Of a DNA stretch of 64,000 nucleotides, positions 35,855-44,612 are shown piece by piece. The notes under the pieces were generated by a model. The model made no database searches. It saw nothing but the letters and a program-made list of their open reading frames with translations, and was not told the origin of the DNA. Within the stretch, counting starts at the first letter, position 1, and every line of letters starts with the position of its first letter. The stretch is taken from positions 1 through 64,000 of the forward strand of contig NZ_JAGHKO010000003.1 in NCBI RefSeq assembly GCF_017742245.1. The letters are read 5' to 3'. The translations under genes and the position numbers were made by a program. Source of the stretch: Niastella soli. Its GTDB lineage: Bacteria; Bacteroidota; Bacteroidia; Chitinophagales; Chitinophagaceae.

Positions 35855-36441
35855 GCCGGCTATTACTGGTATGTTTGAGCGCTATAGTGTGTTGTTTGGT
35901 AAGTTGTACAGATAAGGACAAGATCCCAAAAGGTGTAATGGGAAAAGAAAAGATGCAGAAGGTGATGTTGGATATGATCCAGGCTGAACGGTTCAGGGAA
36001 GGGTTTATCCAGGATTCTGCCAAAGACCTGAAGGTGGAGACTTTTAAACTGTACGCTCAGGTATTTGAACTTAATAAGATCACGAAAGACGAATTTATAA
36101 AGAGCTATAAATTTTATATGAGCCGGCCCGACATTGCACGGCAAATTTTTGACTCCATGGCCAATCAGGCAAACCGGCTTCGTGAAAATTTGTACAAACC
36201 CAAAGCGCTCGATACAGCGGCAAAATCGAAAACAGATACGTTTTCTGCTGATAGTGCTAAGGCAGCTGCTGCCGATAGCGCCAAATCAAAAGGTATAACC
36301 ACTGATAGTGCAAAAAAAGTAATAACGCCAGCACCAGTGCCATCAACCATTGCACCGGCAACAATGAATGCCAGAAGAGATGCTTTCAGAAAAAGGAGGC
36401 TCAAGGATACCATGCTGCGATATAATAAAACCAAGCCATAA
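35851..36441 (+). CDS. DUF4296 lipoprotein
   Basis: Lipoprotein of 196 residues. Signal peptide with lipobox CLVSC (Cys19). The DUF4296 domain covers about 20-115: KIPKGVMGKEKMQKVMLDMIQAERFREGF, then FKLYAQVFELNKITKDEFIKSYKFYMSRPDIARQIFDSM. The C-terminal third is Ala-, Ser- and Lys-rich and probably disordered, with AKAAAADSAKSKG-like repeats. Function unknown; the family is restricted to Bacteroidota. It starts with an ATGA overlap of the PorD-like gene, so they form one operon. In several relatives recN occupies this general position, from memory; it is absent here. Confidence 0.88.
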   Translation: MSRLLLVCLSAIVCCLVSCTDKDKIPKGVMGKEKMQKVMLDMIQAERFREGFIQDSAKDLKVETFKLYAQVFELNKITKDEFIKSYKFYMSRPDIARQIFDSMANQANRLRENLYKPKALDTAAKSKTDTFSADSAKAAAADSAKSKGITTDSAKKVITPAPVPSTIAPATMNARRDAFRKRRLKDTMLRYNKTKP

Positions 36442-36503
36442 ATTATTCCCGTTGTTTTGGCTATAGGTGGTAGTTCCTTATTTTTATCAATAAATTGCTT
36501 GCT

Positions 36504-37205
36504 ATGCAAAAAGTTGTTGTCAATGCCGATGACGCCATTGCCGACATTCAGGATAATGCTACCATTATGCTGGGTGGATTTGGTTTATGTGGAATACCAG
36601 AAAATTGTATTGCTGCACTGGTACGCAAAGGCGTAAAGAACCTCACCTGTATCTCCAATAATGCCGGGGTCGATGATTTCGGTTTGGGCTTACTCCTCAA
36701 GACCCGCCAGATAAAAAAAATGATGAGCTCCTATGTGGGTGAAAATGCCGAGTTTGAACGGCAGTTGTTAAGTGGTGAACTGGAAGTTGATCTAATACCC
36801 CAGGGAACGCTGGCTACCCGTATTCAGATGGCCGGTATGGGCATCCCGGCCTTTTATACTCCGGCTGGCTATGGTACTGAAATAGCCATTGGGAAAGAAG
36901 TGCGTGAGTTCAATAACAAAATGTACCTGATGGAATACGCGCTGCATGCCGATTTTTCTATTGTAAAAGCCTGGAAGGGTGACCGTTATGGTAACCTGGT
37001 TTTCCGCAAAGCTACCCGCAATTTCTCCACCTCTATTGCCAAAGCAGGTAACATTACCATTGCTGAAGTAGAACACCTGGTTGAGCCTGGTGAACTGGAC
37101 CCCGATCATATTCATGTAGCCGGTATTTATGTACACCGGATCTTCCAGGGTGCTGATTATGAAAAAAGGATTGAAAGAAAAACTGTTCAGATCAATGGGA
37201 AGTAA
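36504..37205 (+). CDS. scoA: 3-oxoacid CoA-transferase, subunit A
   Basis: Alpha subunit (233 residues from the ATG at 36504) of succinyl-CoA:3-ketoacid CoA-transferase or a close relative. It moves CoA between acyl-CoA and acetoacetate-type acids. The family signature [16 protein letters not shown] is near residue 24. [16 protein letters not shown] ([25 protein letters not shown]) and [27 protein letters not shown] are typical of SCOT-A. An upstream in-frame TTG (36495) is less likely. The B subunit follows after a 43-base spacer made of 7-base units. Complete heterotetramer genes are present, so the enzyme should be active. Confidence 0.95.
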   Translation: MQKVVVNADDAIADIQDNATIMLGGFGLCGIPENCIAALVRKGVKNLTCISNNAGVDDFGLGLLLKTRQIKKMMSSYVGENAEFERQLLSGELEVDLIPQGTLATRIQMAGMGIPAFYTPAGYGTEIAIGKEVREFNNKMYLMEYALHADFSIVKAWKGDRYGNLVFRKATRNFSTSIAKAGNITIAEVEHLVEPGELDPDHIHVAGIYVHRIFQGADYEKRIERKTVQINGK

Positions 37206-37248
37206 GAAGTGAGCCCAACTAACTACAAACTTCAAACAACAAACTACA
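37200..37248. repeat. Heptamer-phased spacer between the two CoA-transferase genes
   Basis: The whole spacer reads as seven 7-base units: AAGTAAG, AAGTGAG, CCCAACT, AACTACA, AACTTCA, AACAACA, AACTACA. The first contains the scoA stop codon and the last abuts the scoB ATG. It leaves no Shine-Dalgarno sequence. Confidence 0.8.
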
Positions 37249-37908
37249 ATGGCTTTAGATAAATACGGTATTGCAAAACGAATTGCCCGGGAGTTGAAAG
37301 ATGGCATGTATGTGAACCTGGGTATAGGCATTCCAACCCTGGTATCTAATTATATTCCGGAAGGCATTTCCATTATGTTGCAGTCTGAGAACGGCATACT
37401 GGGCATGGGGCCTTACCCTGTTGAATCAGAAATAGATGCCGACCTCATAAATGCCGGTAAAGAAACTGTAACTGTGATCCCGGGCGGTGCTTTTTTTGAT
37501 AGTGCAGAAAGCTTTGGTATGATCAGGGCTGGTAAGGTTGACCTGACAGTGCTGGGAGCCATGGAAGTTTCAGAGAATGGGGATATTGCCAATTGGAAGA
37601 TCCCCGGTAAAATGGTAAAAGGCATGGGCGGTGCCATGGACCTGGTAGCCAGCGCCAAAAACATTATCGTGGCTATGATGCATACCAACCCCAAAGGGGA
37701 ATCAAAAGTATTGCCCAACTGCACCTTACCGTTAACAGGAGTGAAATGTGTTAAACGGATCGTAAGCGACCTGGCGGTGCTCGATGTATTGCCTCAGGGC
37801 GGTTTTAAACTGATTGAACGGGCACCCGGTGTAACCGTAGATGAGATCCGCGTTAAAACATTAGGCAAACTGATCATTGAAGGCGACATTCCCGAAATGA
37901 CCATCTAA
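37249..37908 (+). CDS. scoB: 3-oxoacid CoA-transferase, subunit B
   Basis: Beta subunit of 219 residues. The catalytic glutamate is in [13 protein letters not shown] (45-57), Glu47, which forms the enzyme-CoA thioester. [19 protein letters not shown] (19-37) and [29 protein letters not shown] are conserved. The C-terminal [13 protein letters not shown] is the expected end. With scoA it forms the active enzyme; likely role is ketone-body or short-chain acid use, though direction cannot be inferred. The stop overlaps the convergent membrane-protein gene by four bases. Confidence 0.96.
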   Translation: MALDKYGIAKRIARELKDGMYVNLGIGIPTLVSNYIPEGISIMLQSENGILGMGPYPVESEIDADLINAGKETVTVIPGGAFFDSAESFGMIRAGKVDLTVLGAMEVSENGDIANWKIPGKMVKGMGGAMDLVASAKNIIVAMMHTNPKGESKVLPNCTLPLTGVKCVKRIVSDLAVLDVLPQGGFKLIERAPGVTVDEIRVKTLGKLIIEGDIPEMTI

Positions 37909-38630
37909 TATTTGATCGTTCGCCTGGTTCCTTGTGTGGGGAAGAGGGGAGGCAGCGGTTGTTCATCCCGAATGTTGTTTTTGTTGTCATTCCTTTTACC
38001 AGCAACACAAACAGCCACTATAAAAAATGCCATACGCAACATATCGGCCAGCGTTATGATAAAGGCTATTTCCTGTTGTATTTGTTGCGACAGGTTTGAA
38101 CGACTGCCTGCAATGGCTTCCATCAATACAACCATTCCATTATAACATAGCAATCCACCGGCAATCCAGAAAGCGGGTTCACTGGCCAATACAATATGCC
38201 GGTTGTTGATCAGTTGCAATAAGATCACAATGGCCAGCACGGTAAGGATACCTGCCTGTAATACGGTCAGCACATCGTTATAAGCTGTAATCCCTTTTAA
38301 TGCGTAAATGGTAATAGTTATTGAAAGAAAGGACACCAGCACCATCTTCAACAGGTTTTTTCCCTGGGTACCGGCCATCAATAAATTGAACAGGTAATAT
38401 GCTAGCGTAAATTGGGTGAGTTTAAAACCGGAATGCAGCGCCGCAAAGCCAGGCTGAATAAAATAGAATGCGAGGTATTGACAGATTACAAAAAAGCAAA
38501 GGAGTTTCAGCACGTTAAGTAGAGCAGAGGCTGCTACCTTACGAACATAGAGTAGGCATATGGGTAGTAATGCCAGCAGTATTACTACCAGCGCCAGGGC
38601 AATAAATATACTTCCACCGGTTTCTACCAT
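37905..38630 (-). CDS. Multi-TM protein of unknown function
   Basis: Inner-membrane protein of 241 residues with about seven hydrophobic segments: 8-28, 36-57, 75-90, 96-113, 120-140, 150-168 and 188-210. The first is [20 protein letters not shown] and the last [24 protein letters not shown]. The C-terminal tail is polar and basic ([19 protein letters not shown]). Its topology resembles the neighbour at 40448-41122, which suggests related sensing or accessory proteins next to the histidine kinase and regulators. No catalytic motif is present. It converges with scoB and overlaps it by four bases; no terminator separates them. Confidence 0.7.
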   Translation of the reverse strand: MVETGGSIFIALALVVILLALLPICLLYVRKVAASALLNVLKLLCFFVICQYLAFYFIQPGFAALHSGFKLTQFTLAYYLFNLLMAGTQGKNLLKMVLVSFLSITITIYALKGITAYNDVLTVLQAGILTVLAIVILLQLINNRHIVLASEPAFWIAGGLLCYNGMVVLMEAIAGSRSNLSQQIQQEIAFIITLADMLRMAFFIVAVCVAGKRNDNKNNIRDEQPLPPLFPTQGTRRTIKY

Positions 38631-38775
38631 GGTCTAAGAGTTCAGGGCCAAACCGGTTCTTCATAGGGGGCCTATTGTTTTTGATGCTGCGAAAAAGGGT
38701 ATTCAACATAATGCCGGCTGTTATGCGTTAAACAAATAATAATTCAGTCGTTATTTGTCAAAGATTGCCGGGAGT

Positions 38776-39432
38776 TTAATCAATCAGGTTATTCTTAACT
38801 GCAAAAAATACCAGGCCAGCCGTGTTTTTAGCTCCAAAGCGTTCCATCAACCTGTCTTTGATAGCCTCAACAGTTCTCGGACTAACCTCTAATTTTTGTG
38901 CAATTTCATGGGCGGTAAACTCCATGCAAATATATTTGATCACATCCCGTTCGCGGTCGCTGAGGGTGATTTCGCTGTTTAAGCTGGGCACCACCTTAAC
39001 CCGGGCGTGTGATTTTTTTAATAGTATCCTGTTTACAAAATTGTTCAGATAGTATCCCTTGCTCATTACCTCCATAATGGCCTTCTTGATCTCAGAAGGG
39101 TCGGCACTTTTGAGCAGGTAACCATTAGCGCCAATTTCCATCATATGGCTCACAAACCGCTCATCTTCATACATGGTTAGCGCAATAACATGTATATTAG
39201 GATATTGGCGGGCAATTACCTTGGTAGTTTCGATGCCATCTTTCAGGGGCATGCGAAGGTCCATTAAAATAACATCAGGTTGTTCAGGGGCTGTTGGTAA
39301 ATTGTCCAACAGTTCCTGGCCGTTTTCTGCTTCGAGTACGAACTTGATGTTTGTATAAGGCCTTAACGACAATATAACTCCTTTACGGAATATCTTGTGG
39401 TCATCAGCTATAGCCACTTTTATAGGTCCCAT
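38776..39432 (-). CDS. NarL/LuxR-type response regulator
   Basis: Two-component regulator of 218 residues. The receiver domain (1-125) has the acidic pocket ADDHKIFRKG, the phospho-acceptor Asp58 in DVILMDLRMP, the conserved Thr in ALTMYED and Lys in YLLKSADP. The DNA-binding domain (about 150-215) is LuxR type: LSDRERDVIKYICMEFTAHEIAQKLEVSPRTVEAIKDRLMERFGAKNTAGLV. It lies 149 bases downstream of the histidine kinase on the same strand, so they form the probable pair. It is paralogous to the regulator at 42472. A -7-like box (TAGTTTTG) sits at 39449-39456. Confidence 0.93.
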   Translation of the reverse strand: MGPIKVAIADDHKIFRKGVILSLRPYTNIKFVLEAENGQELLDNLPTAPEQPDVILMDLRMPLKDGIETTKVIARQYPNIHVIALTMYEDERFVSHMMEIGANGYLLKSADPSEIKKAIMEVMSKGYYLNNFVNRILLKKSHARVKVVPSLNSEITLSDRERDVIKYICMEFTAHEIAQKLEVSPRTVEAIKDRLMERFGAKNTAGLVFFAVKNNLID

Positions 39433-39448
39433 CTGTTTTTGATATTGG

Positions 39449-39456
39449 CAAAACTA
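39449..39456 (-). promoter_or_regulatory. Candidate -7 box TAGTTTTG before the response regulator
   Basis: Matches TAnnTTTG on the minus strand, 17 bases from the start codon. No TTTG at correct spacing, so support is partial. It would allow transcription separate from the kinase gene. Confidence 0.35.
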
Positions 39457-39581
39457 AATTACTAAAATTCTTCAGTGTTTAGGTATTCAGGGGGTATTGC
39501 ATTCTTTCGTTAGTATAAACACTTATTCCGGTCCGCATCTTAAGATAGTAGCCCTTATCAACAAAATATGAACCAATATTT

Positions 39582-40427
39582 CTATAATTGTGGTGCTACC
39601 GCTTCTTCCTCCAACCGGGGAATTTCGATAGTAACCTTATAGTATGTTTGCGATATGTCTTTTTCGAAATAAATTCGCCCATGTAAGAGCTTCAACCTGC
39701 TCTGAATGTTTTTTAAACCCAAACCCACATTGCTCTTATTCAGCTTATCAAAATCGGCCTGGGTAATACCCCGGCCGTCGTGATGGAGGCGAATATACAA
39801 TTTATTACCACTCAGGTTTTGGGTCAGGTGAATAAAACTGGCATTACTGTGCTTTAGAATATTATTCACCAATTCCTGTATCACCCTGAAAATTATCAAT
39901 TCCTGGTCTGCGTGCAGGCGTTCGCGATAATCATGAAAACGGCAGCTGGCGTTCATGCTGCCCGAACCGCTGATCTTCTGAAACAGATCGTTCACGGCCG
40001 ATTCCAACCCAAAGTTCTTCAGAGTGGGTGGCATCAGGCTGTGTGAAATGTTACGTATCAACTGTATGGTGTCGTCTATGATCTGTTTGGCGTTGTAAAT
40101 GCTTTGCAGCTGGGCGGTTTTATCGAGGTTCACCAGGTTCTCGTTCAGGTATAAACGCGCCGTGGCCAGCAGTGGGCCGGCATCATCGTGTAGATCGGCT
40201 GCAATTCGTTGCCGTTCCTCTTCCTGCAGGCGAATAGAGGCGTTCAACAACATTTTCTGCTGTTCCTGCTCCAAATGCTGTAACTGCATTTGATACCTGA
40301 TAACCTTACGTTGATGGAAAATAATGAAAACGATGAGGCCTATAGTTAAAACCAGCATGCCAATGGTGCCAAAATAAAGTACCATGGGAAACTGGCTGGT
40401 GCCATGTGCAACCTGCAGCAAGATCAT
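39582..40427 (-). CDS. Sensor histidine kinase (HisKA_3 type)
   Basis: Membrane-anchored kinase of 281 residues. One transmembrane helix (about 15-37, VLYFGTIGMLVLTIGLIVFIIF) is followed by a coiled-coil. The HisKA_3 dimerisation box is RQRIAADLHDDAGPLLATAR with His80. The ATPase domain has ELVNNILKHSNASFIHL (N box), HHDGRGIT (G1) and VGLGLKNIQSRLKLLHG (G2). There is only a short N-terminal extracytoplasmic part and no sensor domain, so it may sense through a partner membrane protein such as its multi-TM neighbours. The downstream NarL-type regulator is the likely target. Confidence 0.92.
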   Translation of the reverse strand: MILLQVAHGTSQFPMVLYFGTIGMLVLTIGLIVFIIFHQRKVIRYQMQLQHLEQEQQKMLLNASIRLQEEERQRIAADLHDDAGPLLATARLYLNENLVNLDKTAQLQSIYNAKQIIDDTIQLIRNISHSLMPPTLKNFGLESAVNDLFQKISGSGSMNASCRFHDYRERLHADQELIIFRVIQELVNNILKHSNASFIHLTQNLSGNKLYIRLHHDGRGITQADFDKLNKSNVGLGLKNIQSRLKLLHGRIYFEKDISQTYYKVTIEIPRLEEEAVAPQL

Positions 40428-40447
40428 TAGTATGTGAGAAGCCGGGT

Positions 40448-41122
40448 TTATAATGGGTTATAGGGGTTTTTAAAAAAATTATCGTATGCGGACAGACTGG
40501 AACTGCTTTTGTCCTTTGCCTCTCTCAGCGAAAAAGCAATGCTAAAGAAAAGATTTTTTATGGTATTGAATATGAATGTGATGAACCAAAATTTCCCGAT
40601 GTCTCTACTATCAATCTCGTCTACGAAGGTATAGATAAAAAAAGACCCGGCTAAGTATACCAGGAAGCCCAGTATGACCCAGAACATGGATGTATTATAT
40701 ATGAACAGCACCCTGGGTTTGTTTATTTGCTCGAATAAATAATATAGAGAAAATGTAAAGATCAAAATTGATTCGCAAGCTACTGGTACTGAATCAAAAA
40801 AATTCCACTTGGTGGTAAAAAAGTAATAACAGATAAATATAATAAACAATGTTGAAACAGTGGCGATGACTTTTTTAAACACCCTGCCTTCAATAATGAG
40901 CCAGATAAAATAACTGAAGAGAAAAAACTCCACCAGGGTATAGGTGCTCAGGAAGAGCTTGGCAGACAGGTTTAAAAGTATTATATCATTCAGGAATGAG
41001 TAAAGCGAGTAAATAAAGATTACCCATAATTCCTTCCTTTTGGTTTGTCTTAAAAAGACAAGAAAGAGAATTACGGGTAATAGTGAAGAATATAAACTGA
41101 TATGTAAGAAAAAACTCTCTAT
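40448..41122 (-). CDS. Multi-TM protein with a non-standard (ATA) or lost start codon
   Basis: The frame is open from 41152 and codes for membrane helices well before the first usable GTG at 40933. Upstream of that GTG it continues SFFLHISLYSSLLPVILFLV, then a positive loop, then further helices, so a start at 40933 would remove about 60 residues. No ATG, GTG or TTG exists in the extension. The natural N-terminus is IESFFLH with ATA at 41122, where a start is expected: 17 bases after a -7 box TATATTTG, giving 224 residues, similar to the protein at 37905. Either translation starts at ATA or an ATG has mutated. The body has about six TM segments and a Ser-rich cytoplasmic tail. Function unknown. 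Confidence 0.6.
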   Translation of the reverse strand: MESFFLHISLYSSLLPVILFLVFLRQTKRKELWVIFIYSLYSFLNDIILLNLSAKLFLSTYTLVEFFLFSYFIWLIIEGRVFKKVIATVSTLFIIFICYYFFTTKWNFFDSVPVACESILIFTFSLYYLFEQINKPRVLFIYNTSMFWVILGFLVYLAGSFFIYTFVDEIDSRDIGKFWFITFIFNTIKNLFFSIAFSLREAKDKSSSSLSAYDNFFKNPYNPL

Positions 41123-41139
41123 ATCAGGCCGCTTTACCT

Positions 41140-41171
41140 CAAATATAGAGATTCAGGTTTATTTAATCAAT
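41140..41171 (-). promoter_or_regulatory. Promoter of the ATA-start membrane protein
   Basis: On the minus strand ATTG (one base off TTTG), 20 bases, then perfect TATATTTG (41147-41140). It overlaps the 3' end of the preceding gene and places transcription start about a dozen bases before the ATA. Confidence 0.6.
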
Positions 41172-41555
41172 AATAAACCATGTGTCATCCCCGAAAAATG
41201 GATCGTCGCCTGAAGGAGAGGGGATGCTTCTGTCAGCAACAATGCCTTTTTGTTTTTGAAGTTGGGCGTCTTCAGTAACTACGGTGTAGTTAATCAGTTG
41301 TTTGCCATTTTGATCAAGACCTACGTAAACCAGGGTTTTCTGGCCAACTTCGTTGATGGCATTGTGAAACTGAATGCCTGCACAACCTGGTTGAGCCAGG
41401 ATCTGGGTCAGGATTTCCTTGCCAATAATGTAACCTTGTACATCATTCGGATTAGCCTTACGATAGTTGTTTACCAGTTCAGCGCCTAATTCATGGGTAA
41501 TTTCTTCACCAATAGTAGCAATGTTACGTTTAGTGAGTAGTTCAGTCTGCATCAT
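41163..41555 (-). CDS. Small conserved hypothetical protein
   Basis: Cytoplasmic protein of 130 residues, no signal or membrane segment. It opens MMQTELLTKRNIATIGEEITHELGAELVNNYRKANPNDVQGYIIGKEILTQILAQPGC, mainly helical. A central segment GCAGIQFHNAINEVGQKTLVYVGLDQNGKQLINY reads as beta strands. The C-terminus is acidic and aromatic (DDPFFGDDTWFIID). I have seen similar GCAGI(Q/R)F-type proteins across Chitinophagaceae, with no known role. It lies upstream of the ATA-start gene and kinase unit on the same strand, after a 900-base upstream control region. Either of the first two Met could be the start. Confidence 0.75.
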   Translation of the reverse strand: MMQTELLTKRNIATIGEEITHELGAELVNNYRKANPNDVQGYIIGKEILTQILAQPGCAGIQFHNAINEVGQKTLVYVGLDQNGKQLINYTVVTEDAQLQKQKGIVADRSIPSPSGDDPFFGDDTWFIID

Positions 41556-41797
41556 AGTAGTAAGTTTTTAGAGGTTGTAAAAAGTGGTTCCGAGTAGAAA
41601 GAAACCTCCAAAAAAAAAGATATACAACGGGTTGCGAGCACCTATAAATGCTGTAATTTTGCTCGAAATGCACTATGGGCCTGCGTTCTGAGGGGAACTT
41701 CTAAGAAGTAATACGATATAAAATGAGGGATTTTTTCTTGTTGTATACCGTATATTTACTATTGCGAAGGTTCGTATAACCTACTCCTGGAGAATGG

Positions 41798-41817
41798 TTA
41801 TTCACATGTGTGAATAA
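41798..41817. promoter_or_regulatory. Operator-like palindrome
   Basis: TTATTCACATGTGTGAATAA: perfect 9-bp arms around a central TG. This is the form of a dimeric regulator site. It lies eight bases before a pair of direct repeats. Confidence 0.6.
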
Positions 41818-41824
41818 GTGTAAT

Positions 41825-41860
41825 TGCTTAAGTATCGTAGGATTAGTGCTTAAGTAGCGT
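41825..41860. promoter_or_regulatory. Paired direct repeat TGCTTAAGTA(T/G)CGT
   Basis: Two copies at 41825-41838 and 41847-41860, starting exactly 22 bases apart (two helical turns), so proteins bound to both would face the same side of the helix. The core CTTAAG is itself palindromic. Candidate sites for one of the NarL-type regulators. Confidence 0.6.
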
Positions 41861-42471
41861 GGCGGATTTTAAAAACGGGGCACAGTAAGTCGCAGCTCTT
41901 GCAGTAATAATTTCCTTTTCTTATTTACCGGCTGACTTAATTGCAATACAACTGATTTAAAACAGGTATCGATAGAACTATGTTTTCGAGGAGTAGTTGA
42001 TTTTGTATTGACCAGGATGAGGTAAGTGAATATTGGTAGACGTGGTTAAAACAAAAAGAAAGAAGTTGACTGATATTGGATTTGACAGGCGGCATTCATA
42101 AGATCGTTGGAAATACTTTTTAAGGACGGTATCAGAATATTGGATGTTTTAAGGTTGCCATACCTTATCAATCAACTTCGAAACAAAAATAATCGGCTAC
42201 CTGCCAGTTCGCAATAGCGGAAACGCTCAATTTTAAAAGTTCGGGAATTACCGGTAAACACGTAAAAGCGTCGTAGCCAAACTGGTACTATTTCGATTGA
42301 TCCTGGTAAACTAACGTTTACAAAGTGATTAGAATCGTTTTTTTATACGATATTGCCGCAAGGTTAGGGCCCCAAACGTATTGAAAACACTATTAAGGGG
42401 TTAAAACGGTAGGGCGTATTGTACCAAAAAGGAACAACTTATAACCCATTAATAAGCCAACCTTACCCATT

Positions 42472-43131
42472 ATGAGCACTGAACTGGTTATTAAAGTAGC
42501 ACTTGCCGACGATCACAAAATTTTTCGCGACGGCATTAAGATGGCTCTGAAAGGAAAAGAGTACCTGAAGATCCTTTGGGAAGCCGAAGATGGTAAAGAT
42601 CTGATGCATAAAATGCAGATCAAAAAACCGGATGTTTTACTGATGGATATTCGTATGCCCGAAGTAGATGGGGTGAACGCTATTGGTATACTACGTAAAG
42701 AATACAGCGATGTAAAGATCGTTGTACTTACCATGTATGATGAACAGGAAATGATCACCAAGATGATGGAAATGGGCGCCAACGCTTACCTCACTAAAAC
42801 CTCTGACCCTGAAGAGATATATCAGGCCATACTCACCTGCATGAACGATGACTTTTACTTTAATGATCTTGTAAACAAAGCAGTACTGTCGAAATTGCAA
42901 ACTAAAAAGCAGGTCCGGCAGTTCTACCCCAATCCCGTCAAATTCTCCGAAAAAGAGATCAAGATCCTCAAGTTGCTGGCGGCCGATAAAACCACCGAGG
43001 AAATTTCAAAAGAAGTATTCCTGAGCCCCCGGACTATTGAAACAATTCGCCAAAACATGAAATCGAAGGTAGGCGCCAAAACCATCGCTGGCCTCATCAT
43101 GTATGGTATGCGAAACAAACTGATCGATTAA
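42472..43131 (+). CDS. NarL/LuxR-type response regulator (orphan)
   Basis: Regulator of 219 residues. Receiver domain: ALADDHKIFRDG, phospho-acceptor Asp59 in DVLLMDIRMPEVDG, Thr in VLTMYDE, Lys in YLTKTSDP. LuxR DNA-binding domain: FSEKEIKILKLLAADKTTEEISKEVFLSPRTIETIRQNMKSKVGAKTIAGLI. It is clearly paralogous to the regulator at 38776, including the shared ending NKLID/NNLID. No kinase is adjacent on its strand; the kinase at 39582 may phosphorylate both. The long upstream region carries possible binding sites. Confidence 0.93.
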   Translation: MSTELVIKVALADDHKIFRDGIKMALKGKEYLKILWEAEDGKDLMHKMQIKKPDVLLMDIRMPEVDGVNAIGILRKEYSDVKIVVLTMYDEQEMITKMMEMGANAYLTKTSDPEEIYQAILTCMNDDFYFNDLVNKAVLSKLQTKKQVRQFYPNPVKFSEKEIKILKLLAADKTTEEISKEVFLSPRTIETIRQNMKSKVGAKTIAGLIMYGMRNKLID

Positions 43132-43427
43132 TTGCTCCGGTAAACATGTTACCCTCCTTATCCCGCCCGAAGGCACAACTGCCAATCCTGCCCAACTATT
43201 TACCGCCTTACAATTAAACAATTGATCGCGTAAGCACTTGCTGTACGTTGATCAGCATTCTCTTTTGCTACGGCTGACCGCTGCATTTACACGGCTATTG
43301 ATTAATTTGCGCAGTTATTGACAAAAACTACGCGAATATTAAATTCTGAGTGAAATAAACAAAAAACCCTATTATTTTAGCAATTATCTCTTTAAACAAC
43401 GGGTAACCCCATTTCTATTTTAGAATT
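43132..43427. other. Spacer, nothing identified
   Basis: About 296 bases between the response regulator and the coiled-coil protein. No hairpin with a T-run and no complete promoter pair are visible. Confidence 0.4.
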
Positions 43428-44438
43428 ATGAGAAAAAACCATGTCTTATTAGCCATTAATCTAATGGCTTTTGTTATTTGCAGCCATTCTGTTCTTGCTC
43501 AACCTATTTACCAATGGAATGGTAATAGGTGGATGTCTTCATCCTCCTCTTTTACTCCCTTCCTTGAAATAATGAAGTCTCAGACCGGGGCTTTAGGTCC
43601 TGTATTGCGTTTAACCAATGGGGCCGGTATGCCTGGGGCACAATGTGCTTTTGAAATAGCCACGTTTGATGCTGGCACCAACCCGGCTAACTTTAGAATT
43701 GTAGCTACTGACCTGGGTGATTATGCTTCCAGGGTCGAATTTCAAAACAAACCAAGGGGTGTTATCGGCGACCCGCTGCAAACCAGGCTAACTATAGCTG
43801 ATTTTGGTTTTGTTGGTATAGGTACAACCAATCCAGCCTCAAAATTGCATGTTTCTGAAGGAAATATTGCTGCTTCTACCAATGATCAATTAGATGGATT
43901 TGTACAAATGTGGGGTGGCAATGCTGTTATTTGGAAGTATGGCAGTACGTCTAACGGATTACGGTTTGGTTCTGCAAATGACCTTAATGCCGGCGGCTGG
44001 TCTGAAAAAATGCGGATCTCAGATAATGGAGCCGTATGTATTGGTACTATTCTAAATAACCCACCAGATTACAAACTTTTTGTTGAACTGGGTATTCGTA
44101 CGCGTAAGGTAAAAGTAGACGCCGTTAACCCCTGGCCCGACTATGTTTTTCATTCCAATTACCCCTTACGTCCTTTAAGTGAAGTAGAACAGTATGTTAA
44201 ACAATACGGTCACCTGCCTGAAGTCCCTTCTGCAGAGGAAGTTAACAAAGAAGGTATCGACCTCGGCAACAACCAGGCTGCCCTATTAAAGAAAATTGAA
44301 GAGCTGACCTTATACGTGATTGAGCAGAATAAGAAACAGGAGAAGCAGGAAATACTTATTCAGGAACAAAGCAAACTGTTGCAGGCGCAGCAACAAAAAC
44401 TGGAAGAACTGGAGAATCAGGTAAAGGGAAAACACTAA
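43428..44438 (+). CDS. Secreted tail-fibre-like protein with C-terminal coiled coil
   Basis: Exported protein of 336 residues. Signal peptide ends at VLAQ (about 25). A beta-rich body has the recurring GIGTTNPASKLHV element (about 137-149) seen in phage tail-fibre and Bacteroidota surface proteins. The region 222-275 (VNPWPDYVFHSNYPLRPLSEVEQYVKQYGHLPEVPSAEEV) is a conserved block of this family, usually followed by LLKKIEELTLYVIEQ. The end (about 285-336) is a Gln/Glu/Lys-rich coiled coil, probably trimerising. No T9SS sorting domain is present. The fold family is recognisable; function (surface fibre or adhesin) is inference. A strong hairpin follows. Confidence 0.8.
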   Translation: MRKNHVLLAINLMAFVICSHSVLAQPIYQWNGNRWMSSSSSFTPFLEIMKSQTGALGPVLRLTNGAGMPGAQCAFEIATFDAGTNPANFRIVATDLGDYASRVEFQNKPRGVIGDPLQTRLTIADFGFVGIGTTNPASKLHVSEGNIAASTNDQLDGFVQMWGGNAVIWKYGSTSNGLRFGSANDLNAGGWSEKMRISDNGAVCIGTILNNPPDYKLFVELGIRTRKVKVDAVNPWPDYVFHSNYPLRPLSEVEQYVKQYGHLPEVPSAEEVNKEGIDLGNNQAALLKKIEELTLYVIEQNKKQEKQEILIQEQSKLLQAQQQKLEELENQVKGKH

Positions 44439-44460
44439 AAGAATTTTCCTCCTATAATAC

Positions 44461-44491
44461 AATGCCCCGATGGTACTACCATCGGGGCATT
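44461..44491. other. Strong hairpin after the coiled-coil gene
   Basis: A perfect 14-bp stem AATGCCCCGATGGT/ACCATCGGGGCATT with a 3-base loop. No T-run follows, so termination by it alone is uncertain; it may protect the mRNA 3' end. Confidence 0.7.
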
Positions 44492-44612
44492 GCTGTAAAA
44501 ATCCCCTGTAAATAGAAACGCGTATCCCTGTTTTTTGAAGGATTTTAATTGATGGTGCGCACTGCATTTTAGAATACCTTGCAATGGATATTTATTTATA
44601 ATTCTGATCACG

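Larger units (their letters stand above)
41556..42471. other. 916-base divergent control region
   Basis: No credible gene is present on either strand. It separates the minus-strand signalling genes from the plus-strand response regulator. It contains an operator-like palindrome (41798-41817) and a pair of spaced direct repeats (41825-41860). A small RNA cannot be excluded. Confidence 0.6.

Noticed and set aside
42307..42322. GTAAAC/GTTTAC small inverted repeat
   Set aside because: Six-base arms are expected by chance in AT-rich spacer DNA.
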